From the NCBI GenBank assembly GCA_016840185.1, contig JAEOSV010000133.1, positions 1-24,930 of the forward strand: 24,930 nt of DNA. Direction: 5' to 3'. Within the stretch, counting starts at the first letter, position 1; every line of letters begins with the position of its first letter. Of the stretch, positions 15,914 to 22,202 are shown piece after piece. The stretch is from Candidatus Hermodarchaeota archaeon (GTDB taxonomy: Archaea > Asgardarchaeota > Hermodarchaeia > Hermodarchaeales > Hermodarchaeaceae). Made by a program: the position numbers and the translations under genes. The notes beneath the pieces were generated by a model. It searched no databases. It saw only the letters and a program-made list of their open reading frames with translations, and was not told the origin of the DNA.

Positions 15914-17590
15914 ATGGTTACAAAAGAGAACCAAGATGTTTCCCAAATGAAACGTGACTGGGAGAACAAGACCCTGAAGAAGACCCTTGACAAGTCCCCT
16001 GAGCGCCGGGACCGTTTTATTACTACGTCGAGCCGTCCAATCGCACGATTATACACACCGACAGATGTCGAGGATCTTGACTACGACGAAACCCTGGGGT
16101 TTCCCGGTCAATATCCGTACACACGGGGCGTGTACCCCACCATGTATCGAGGTCGTCTGTGGACCATGCGCATGTTTTCAGGGTTTGGAACAGCCGAACA
16201 GACCAACGAACGGTTCCAATACCTGCTTCAACAAGGTCAAACCGGGTTAAGCGTAGCGTTTCATCTTCCTACGATTCAGGGACTTGACTCCGATGACACA
16301 ATGTCCAAAGGAGAAATTGGTGTGTGCGGTGTGGCAATCGATTCGCTAGCGGACATGGAGATTCTATTTTCCCAGATTCCTCTCAATAAAGTGACCACAT
16401 CCATGACAATTAATGCCCCTGCCGCCGTTCTGCTTTGCTTCTACATTGCCGCAGCAGAAAAACAAGGGGTATCCTCCAAGCAAATTGGTGGCACAATTCA
16501 GAATGATATTTTGAAGGAATATCAAGCACAAAAAACGTGGATATTTCCCCCCGATCCTTCAATGCGTATTATCACGAATATTTTGGAGTTTTGTACAAAA
16601 AACGTGCCACGTTGGAATACCATTAGCATTAGTGGGTATCATATCCGGGAAGCCGGGGCCACCGCGGTACAAGAACTCGCCTTTACTCTTGCCAACGGGT
16701 TAGCCTACGTCCAGGCAGGCGTAGATGCGGGGTTGAACGTTGATGATTTTGCTCCACGCCTTTCCTTCTTCTTTGACAGTCACTTGGATTTATTTGAGGA
16801 GATTGCGAAATTCCGTGCTGCTCGACGTATTTGGGCCCGGGAAATGCAGGAACGATTCAAAGCCAAGAGTCCACGTTCCTATCTCTTACGATTCCATACA
16901 CAAACAGCTGGTGTGAGTCTGACTGCCCAACAGCCAGAGAATAACATCGTTCGGACCACCATTCAAGCTTTGGCGGCGGTATTGGGTGGCACGCAGTCCC
17001 TACACACGAATTCAATGGATGAGGCGTGGGCACTGCCTACAGAGAAGGCGGCAACTATTGCCCTACGAACCCAACAGATACTCGCCCATGAAAGTGGTGT
17101 TGCCAACACTATCGATCCCTTAGGTGGCTCTTATTTCATTGAGTCGTTGACCAATGAAATGGAAGAAGAAACCTACAAGTATTTTGACCGAATCGAGAAG
17201 CTTGGAGGCGTTGTGGAATCCATCAAAAAGGGTTTCTTCCAGCGTGAAATCTCTGATTCCGCCTTCCGTTATCAGCGTGAAATTGAAGAAAAAGACCGCA
17301 TCATCGTCGGCGTCAATGATTATGTTACCGAGGATATGCTGGAAATTCCTGTGCTAAGAATTAATCCAGAAGTTGAACGCACACAACTCGCGCGATTAGA
17401 AAAGACTCGAAAAACACGGAACAACAAGAAAGTTGACGATCTGTTAAACCGATTACAACGAGCCGCCGAAGGAACCGAGAATCTCCTTCCCCACATTCTT
17501 GCGGCGGTCCGTGAATATGCAACAGTTGGAGAGATTTGTAACGCATTGCGTGACGTGTACGGAGAATACCAAGAACCAATCATATTCTAA
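15914..17590 (+). CDS. Acyl-CoA mutase catalytic subunit, isobutyryl-CoA-mutase-like signature
   Basis: Adenosylcobalamin-dependent carbon-skeleton mutase, close paralogue of the product of the gene at 4056. Aligned to the Propionibacterium enzyme at a constant offset of -1, the carboxylate-binding residues are replaced: Phe88 for Y89 (RMFSGFG) and Gln206 for R207 (QAQKTW), while the catalytic His243 (H244) remains. Phe/Gln is the pair described for isobutyryl-CoA mutase, so isobutyryl-CoA <-> butyryl-CoA is the best guess. His117 replaces the usual Asp in the AFDLP segment. Ala116-type Ala is kept, unlike 2-hydroxyisobutyryl-CoA mutase. Stretches such as FRAARRIWA and [16 protein letters not shown] also recall IcmA. 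ATG 15914 matches the paralogue's N-terminal length; ATG 15896 and TTG 15875 are alternatives. B12 subunit and MeaB genes follow. Confidence 0.9.
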   Translation: MVTKENQDVSQMKRDWENKTLKKTLDKSPERRDRFITTSSRPIARLYTPTDVEDLDYDETLGFPGQYPYTRGVYPTMYRGRLWTMRMFSGFGTAEQTNERFQYLLQQGQTGLSVAFHLPTIQGLDSDDTMSKGEIGVCGVAIDSLADMEILFSQIPLNKVTTSMTINAPAAVLLCFYIAAAEKQGVSSKQIGGTIQNDILKEYQAQKTWIFPPDPSMRIITNILEFCTKNVPRWNTISISGYHIREAGATAVQELAFTLANGLAYVQAGVDAGLNVDDFAPRLSFFFDSHLDLFEEIAKFRAARRIWAREMQERFKAKSPRSYLLRFHTQTAGVSLTAQQPENNIVRTTIQALAAVLGGTQSLHTNSMDEAWALPTEKAATIALRTQQILAHESGVANTIDPLGGSYFIESLTNEMEEETYKYFDRIEKLGGVVESIKKGFFQREISDSAFRYQREIEEKDRIIVGVNDYVTEDMLEIPVLRINPEVERTQLARLEKTRKTRNNKKVDDLLNRLQRAAEGTENLLPHILAAVREYATVGEICNALRDVYGEYQEPIIF

Positions 17591-17613
17591 CACTACTGAA
17601 AGAGTTGAAATCA

Positions 17614-18015
17614 ATGACAGAAACCGAAAAGAAAATTCGGGTGTTGATTGCCAAACCTGGTCTCGATGGACATGACCGAGGTGCAAAGGTCGTCGCGAGA
17701 GCCCTACGGGATGCAGGATTTGAAGTAATCTATACTGGGTTACGCCAAACCCCAGAACAAGTTGCTGAAACCGCTCTCCAAGAAGATGTTGACGTGGTGG
17801 GCCTCAGTATCTTATCTGGGGCACATATGCGTCTGTTCCCCGAAATCATGAAGCTCCTCAAGGAACGAGAAATGAACAAGGTCCTCGTGATCGCGGGCGG
17901 AATCATTCCCGAAGATGACGTCAAACCACTCAAGAAACTCGGAATTAAAGCCATTTTTGGTCCCGGAACCCCAACCGGGGAAATCGTAGAATTCATTCGC
18001 AAACACACTAAATAG
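17614..18015 (+). CDS. B12-binding small subunit of acyl-CoA mutase
   Basis: Rossmann-like cobalamin-binding subunit that completes the mutase. LDGHDRG (Asp18-x-His20-x2-Gly23) is the base-off/His-on DxHxxG motif, with His20 as the lower cobalt ligand. SILSGAH and the AGGIIPEDD and [10 protein letters not shown] segments line the nucleotide-tail pocket. The 133 residues (136 if TTG 17605 is used) match the separate small subunits of archaeal methylmalonyl-CoA mutase, IcmB and HcmB. ATG 17614 is chosen because GAAAGAG sits about 10 bases upstream. It lies 23 bases after the second mutase and 17 before MeaB, so one operon. It is the only B12 domain in the window and may serve both mutase subunits. 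Confidence 0.95.
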   Translation: MTETEKKIRVLIAKPGLDGHDRGAKVVARALRDAGFEVIYTGLRQTPEQVAETALQEDVDVVGLSILSGAHMRLFPEIMKLLKEREMNKVLVIAGGIIPEDDVKPLKKLGIKAIFGPGTPTGEIVEFIRKHTK

Positions 18016-18032
18016 CCAAGGGAAGGCGTGTA

Positions 18033-18998
18033 ATGACTCCGGATACGACAGATTTGGTCAAACAGCTGCTGAAAGGCAACCGACGGGCCGCAGCACGCTT
18101 AATGACCCTTGCCGAATCCCTGTCCCCGGAGGCACATGCTGCCATTAAACAGCTGTATTCTCATACTGGAAAAGCTCACATTATAGGAATAACGGGCCCC
18201 CCGGGTTCAGGGAAGAGCACCCTCGTCGACAAACTGATTGAACAATTTCGTGCACAGAAATTATCGGTTGGTGTCGTCGCGGTTGACCCCAGTAGCCCAT
18301 TCACAGGAGGAGCGCTTCTCGGTGATCGTATTCGCATGAACCGATTTACCAATGACCATGATGTGTTTATCCGAAGTATGGGTTCCCGAGGAAGTCTGGG
18401 CGGATTAGCCTGGGCGACCCATGACGTGGTTCACATACTAGACGCTCTGGGCAAGGATATCATTCTAGTCGAAACGGTTGGGGCTGGGCAAGCCGAAGTC
18501 GACATCATCCAATTAGCTGAAACCGTTGTCTTGCTTTCAGTCCCTGGATTAGGTGATGACATCCAAACCATCAAAGCCGGGATCATGGAAATTGGTAACG
18601 TGTTTGCTATCAACAAATCAGATCTTGATGGCGCTGACCGACGTTATATGGAAATTCAAACCGCCCTTAACTTAGGCCAGGAGATAGAAGGCTGGCAGCC
18701 TCCCATCATCAAGGTTGTCGCAACAACAGGGGAGGGTGTTGAAGAGCTCACTAAAGCGATTCAAGGTCATCATGAGTATCTGATGGAAAGTGGTGAAATT
18801 GTCCAAAACCGGCATCAACGGTGTTGTGCCCAGCTCGAGACCATCGTTGAGCATAGTTTCATTCGGAAACTGTTCATGGATCCAGACGAGCAAAAACTCT
18901 TCCAAAAATTAGTCAACGAAGTGAACGCACGAAAAACGGATCCGTACACGGCGGCAGAACGACTTATTCTTCATCTCATCGAGTCGCCGAAGAAGTAA
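18033..18998 (+). CDS. meaB: MeaB/ArgK-type GTPase, mutase chaperone
   Basis: G3E-family GTPase that loads adenosylcobalamin into, and protects, acyl-CoA mutases. Visible motifs are the P-loop GPPGSGKST (about residues 55-63), VDPSSPFTGGALLGDRIRM, SMGSRGSLGGLA, ETVGAGQAEVD (base of the switch region) and NKSD for guanine recognition. The helical N-terminal and C-terminal dimerisation parts are present, and 321 residues is normal. ATG has AAGGGAAGG about 6-14 bases upstream. It is the third gene of the mutase-B12 subunit-GTPase operon. Historical annotation as an arginine transport ATPase (ArgK) should be ignored. It converges on the next gene with a 5-base gap. Confidence 0.95.
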   Translation: MTPDTTDLVKQLLKGNRRAAARLMTLAESLSPEAHAAIKQLYSHTGKAHIIGITGPPGSGKSTLVDKLIEQFRAQKLSVGVVAVDPSSPFTGGALLGDRIRMNRFTNDHDVFIRSMGSRGSLGGLAWATHDVVHILDALGKDIILVETVGAGQAEVDIIQLAETVVLLSVPGLGDDIQTIKAGIMEIGNVFAINKSDLDGADRRYMEIQTALNLGQEIEGWQPPIIKVVATTGEGVEELTKAIQGHHEYLMESGEIVQNRHQRCCAQLETIVEHSFIRKLFMDPDEQKLFQKLVNEVNARKTDPYTAAERLILHLIESPKK

Positions 18999-19003
18999 TG
19001 TTC

Positions 19004-19888
19004 CTATTTTCGACCCCGACTGCTTTCGAGGGGAGTGCCAAGTCCAACCGTAGGTTTTCCACTTCGCATATGGTAGGGAACCTTCAGATACGTAGTCGAT
19101 TCATCAGGAGCCGTGGTTTTGAGAATCTGAACAAATTTGGATGGTTGTTTCAGACCGGGAACGTCACCATACCCCCAGCGAAGCACCTGATCAACCATAC
19201 GTTCACAGGCAATATGAACTTCAGGAACTGTCCCCCGCCATCCCATGAAAAGGACAAGCGTATGACCAAATTTCCGCATGAGGTTGATGAGGCGTCGTAA
19301 ATAATTCAGTGCTGGAGTTGGGCCCACACCATCAATAAAATCATCAACGTATGCCATCACCATTCGAATTGTACCTTGGCCATGCAACGATGAGGTAATA
19401 TTACTAATGGCTGCGGGTAGCCCGTCAATGGATTGAACTTCATCGGGTTTCCGTGGTGAAATAAGCAGGTCCGGATTTCCTCCCATTTGCTTTATCCGAT
19501 CAGGATACGAAGTTTGAATCAATTCTCGTTCGTGATCACCAAAACCGCGATAGGTAAACATGTCAATCCAGTGGAACCTATCAACCTTACTCGTCTCTAA
19601 AAAGGTCTTAAAGGCGTTGGGTAATTTTCGTTCACACCATAAGGCAATCGCTACGGGATCAGCGTATGTCGTAACTAGAAGGATTGTTTCCGGGTCGCGC
19701 ACATCATGCGTTAGCCATTCGATGGTGAGACTGATTGGATCTGAGAAGGTCTGATTTTGGACGTACATGATAGTGGATGTTCCTGTCATGACTCCAAAGT
19801 ATTGGTCGAAACTCTTGTTACCGGAATAGAGACGTTTTCGAGCTTCTATTCCCTCTAACAGAATTCGTGAATCACGTCCTTCGCTCAT
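19004..19888 (-). CDS. KaiC/RAD55-like RecA-fold protein lacking a P-loop
   Basis: A 294-residue protein with the layout of archaeal RecA-superfamily KaiC/RAD55 domain proteins. There is an N-terminal beta strand leading to what should be a phosphate loop (GVMTGTSTIMYVQNQT), a middle strand RMVMAYVDDFID like a Walker B strand, then YLRRLINLMRKFGHTLVLFM as in that family. The first site has no GxxGxGKT, so ATP binding is doubtful and a regulatory or scaffold role is more likely. No signal peptide or membrane span is seen. ATG has GGGAG about 9 bases upstream. A TTAAAT near 19941 on the minus strand could be its TATA box. The family call is moderate; function is unknown. Confidence 0.65.
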   Translation of the reverse strand: MSEGRDSRILLEGIEARKRLYSGNKSFDQYFGVMTGTSTIMYVQNQTFSDPISLTIEWLTHDVRDPETILLVTTYADPVAIALWCERKLPNAFKTFLETSKVDRFHWIDMFTYRGFGDHERELIQTSYPDRIKQMGGNPDLLISPRKPDEVQSIDGLPAAISNITSSLHGQGTIRMVMAYVDDFIDGVGPTPALNYLRRLINLMRKFGHTLVLFMGWRGTVPEVHIACERMVDQVLRWGYGDVPGLKQPSKFVQILKTTAPDESTTYLKVPYHMRSGKPTVGLGTPLESSRGRK

Positions 19889-20005
19889 ATAAAATTGACT
19901 CCCGCCTTTGATGGACAGTATCTACTAGGGAGAAAGGCATTTAATGGGTTTCCCTCAGGTTTGGTGCCTTGAATTTTTCATCGCGATTTCTGTAATCTGG
20001 ACGGA

Positions 20006-20018
20006 GAAGACTTTTTAA
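20006..20018 (+). promoter_or_regulatory. Promoter of the etfBA operon
   Basis: CTTTTTAA (20011-20018) is preceded by purine-rich GGAGAAGA (20003-20010), a BRE/TATA pair that predicts transcription from about 20040, some 45 bases before the etfB ATG. Confidence 0.5.
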
Positions 20019-20083
20019 GCAAAGCAGTTTCGTGTTAGCGCCAATCATGGCACACGTCATCCTAAGCCATAGGGGCAACAGAC

Positions 20084-20881
20084 ATGAAAATCATCGTCCC
20101 GATTAAACAAGTACCCGAAATCGCCGAAGTGAAAATCGATCCAGAAACCAAAACGCTCATCCGAGCAGGAGTTCCGTCGATTCTCAATCCCTTCGACGAA
20201 TTTGCCGTGGAAGAAGCTGTTCAAATCAAAGAAAAACTGGGTGAAGGCGAAGTAGTGATAATCACCATGGGCCCACCCCAAGCAGAAGAAGCACTGAAAA
20301 AGTGCCTTGCCATGGGCGGAGACCGCGCCGTGCATCTCTCGGATCGAGCCTTTGCTGGAGCCGACACCTGGGCAACTGCTTACACGATTGCTGAAGCTAT
20401 CAAGGCTGAAGAGCCCTATGACCTTATTATTTGTGGGAAACAGGCCATTGATGGAGATACCGCTCAAGTTGGTCCTGAGATTGCAGAAATTCTTGGAATT
20501 CCTCAGGTTACGTATGCAGTGAATGTCGAAATTGCTGAAAACAAGAAACGTATCAAAGTCAAACGAGAAACCGATGAAGGCTTCGAAGTCGTCGAATGCC
20601 GGTTACCCGCTCTTCTGACCGCGACCAAAGGTCTCAACGAACCCCGGCTTCCAAGCTTAATGGCGATTATGAGTGCTAGTAAAAAAGAAATCAAACTCGT
20701 TAATGCTGAAGCCCTTGGAGGAGATTCAGAACAATACGGTCTTCCCGGCTCACCCACACAGGTTGTGGAAGTGTTTACACCCGACCAACGAACTGGTGGT
20801 ATCAAAATTGATGGCACCGAAGACCCCGAAGGCGCTGCAAAACAACTCGTTGAGTGGCTACTGAAAAAAGGAGCTATCTAA
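20084..20881 (+). CDS. etfB: Electron transfer flavoprotein beta subunit
   Basis: Small subunit of the ETF heterodimer, which takes electrons from acyl-CoA dehydrogenases or takes part in flavin-based electron bifurcation. The 265-residue adenine-nucleotide alpha-hydrolase-like fold shows SILNPFDEFAVEEAVQIKE, a GPPQAEEALKKCLAMGGDRAV segment, and CGKQAIDGDTAQVGP, the family signature for nucleotide/FAD binding. ATG is 13 bases after AGGGG. It is followed 17 bases later by etfA. No acyl-CoA dehydrogenase is in the window, so its partner is elsewhere; butyryl- or isobutyryl-CoA dehydrogenases would fit the second mutase. Confidence 0.95.
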   Translation: MKIIVPIKQVPEIAEVKIDPETKTLIRAGVPSILNPFDEFAVEEAVQIKEKLGEGEVVIITMGPPQAEEALKKCLAMGGDRAVHLSDRAFAGADTWATAYTIAEAIKAEEPYDLIICGKQAIDGDTAQVGPEIAEILGIPQVTYAVNVEIAENKKRIKVKRETDEGFEVVECRLPALLTATKGLNEPRLPSLMAIMSASKKEIKLVNAEALGGDSEQYGLPGSPTQVVEVFTPDQRTGGIKIDGTEDPEGAAKQLVEWLLKKGAI

Positions 20882-20898
20882 CCGGACGGTGACCTATC

Positions 20899-22089
20899 AT
20901 GCTCAATATTAACAAAGACAAATGCACCGGATGCAGTTTATGCGTCAAAGTCTGCCCCTTTGATGCCATGCACTTAGTTGATGAGAAAGCTGAAGCCGAT
21001 GAAAAATGCACTCTCTGTGGCGCTTGCGTTAAGGTCTGCCCAGAAGACGCTATCTCAATCGAACGGAAACGCGTCGATCCTTCGAAATTCAAGGATTTCA
21101 AGGGAGTATGGATCTGGGCTGAACAAATCGACGGACAACTACGTAATGTTGGATTGGAACTGTTAGGCAAAGGTCGAGAACTGGCCGACAAGCTTGGAGA
21201 ACCCCTCTGTGCAGTCCTCCTCGGACACAACCTCGGGGACCTCCCTAAAAAACTCGCAGAAAACGGAGCCGACATCATCTACGTCAGCGACCAAGAAATC
21301 CTAGCTCAATACACAACCGACGCCTACACCGATGTCATTTCCGCCTTGATTCTCACCGAGAAACCCAACATCGTCTTGTTTGGTGCCACATCGAATGGTC
21401 GCGATCTCGGACCACGAATTGCTGCCCGTTTACAACTTGGACTCACCGCCGACTGTACAGGTCTTGATATCGATGAGAAACGCCAGCTCGTCCAAACCCG
21501 CCCAGCATTTGGTGGAAACATCATGGCATCCATCCTGAGCCCCTACACCCGCCCACAAATGGCCACTGTACGCCCCAACGTCTTCAAACCCCCCACTGAT
21601 GCAGGCAAGAAGGCAGAGACTCGAAACGTCGATATCAAAGTGAACAAAGCCGCGGTTCGCACCAAAATCGTGGAAACCATCATCGAAGTCGAAGAAGGCG
21701 CCCTCAAAGTCGACGAAGCCGAAATGGTCGTCACTTGCGGTCGCGGCATCAAAGACCCCCAAAATATTGAAATCGTCGCCGAACTCGCCAACGAGCTGAA
21801 CGCTGCTCTTGGTGGTTCCCGCCCCATCGTCGACCAAGGCTGGATGAAACACCACCAACAAGTCGGACAATCAGGACGCACCATTGCCCCTAAGCTCTAT
21901 ATTGCCTGTGGCATCAGTGGTGCCATCCAACACCTCGTGGGTATGCGGACTAGCGATGTCATCGTGGCCATCAACACGGACACCGACGCACCCATTTTCA
22001 CCATAAGTGATTATGGCATAGTAGGTGACCTTTACAAGGTTGTTCCAGCACTTGTGAAAGAGTTGAAGCGCGTAAAAGCCCAAAAATAG
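20899..22089 (+). CDS. etfA: Electron transfer flavoprotein alpha subunit with N-terminal 2[4Fe-4S] ferredoxin domain
   Basis: Large ETF subunit of 396 residues. Residues 1-60 are a bacterial-type ferredoxin with two complete cluster motifs (Cys9, 12, 15, 19 and Cys37, 40, 43, 47). Residues of about 70-250 are the alpha N-terminal domain, and the C-terminal FAD domain has VGQSGRTIAPKLYIACGISG and VAINTDTDAPIF with the Asp-rich FAD loop. Ferredoxin-fused EtfA proteins are known from bifurcating systems such as the CarE/LctC type of acetogens, where the clusters pass low-potential electrons. ATG has GGTGA 6 bases upstream. Codon use is strongly C-ending compared with most neighbours, suggesting high expression. 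Confidence 0.95.
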   Translation: MLNINKDKCTGCSLCVKVCPFDAMHLVDEKAEADEKCTLCGACVKVCPEDAISIERKRVDPSKFKDFKGVWIWAEQIDGQLRNVGLELLGKGRELADKLGEPLCAVLLGHNLGDLPKKLAENGADIIYVSDQEILAQYTTDAYTDVISALILTEKPNIVLFGATSNGRDLGPRIAARLQLGLTADCTGLDIDEKRQLVQTRPAFGGNIMASILSPYTRPQMATVRPNVFKPPTDAGKKAETRNVDIKVNKAAVRTKIVETIIEVEEGALKVDEAEMVVTCGRGIKDPQNIEIVAELANELNAALGGSRPIVDQGWMKHHQQVGQSGRTIAPKLYIACGISGAIQHLVGMRTSDVIVAINTDTDAPIFTISDYGIVGDLYKVVPALVKELKRVKAQK

Positions 22090-22118
22090 GGCCTCTTATC
22101 ATAGTGTACTGGTCATTC

Positions 22119-22133
22119 GAGCTTGCCAAGCTC
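22119..22133 (+). terminator. Hairpin after etfA
   Basis: A perfect 6-base stem GAGCTT/AAGCTC with loop GCC lies 30 bases after the etfA stop and is followed within 20 bases by a TCTTTTCC tract. It is a weak candidate for ending the etfBA transcript. Confidence 0.3.
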
Positions 22134-22156
22134 ACATTCAGTCAGATCTTTTCCAG

Positions 22157-22190
22157 AAAAAAAGGAGTAAGGGACGCCAGGGAGGCGTCC
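22157..22190 (-). terminator. Intrinsic-type terminator of the surface-protein gene
   Basis: A perfect 7-base GC-rich stem (GGACGCC/GGCGTCC, 22172-22190) with a 5-base loop lies 12 bases after the stop of the minus-strand gene. On that strand it is followed, after 8 bases, by seven T residues (22163-22157). This is the layout of a bacterial-style factor-independent terminator. Confidence 0.6.
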
Positions 22191-22202
22191 GTTGAAGGAT
22201 GG

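Noticed and set aside
15914..17590. 2-hydroxyisobutyryl-CoA mutase
   Set aside because: The operon layout (mutase, B12 subunit, GTPase) fits, but the diagnostic Ile and Asp of that enzyme are Phe and Ala here.
21430..21870. 146-residue antisense frame over etfA
   Set aside because: It is a codon-bias shadow of etfA with no recognisable domain and no promoter or ribosome site.
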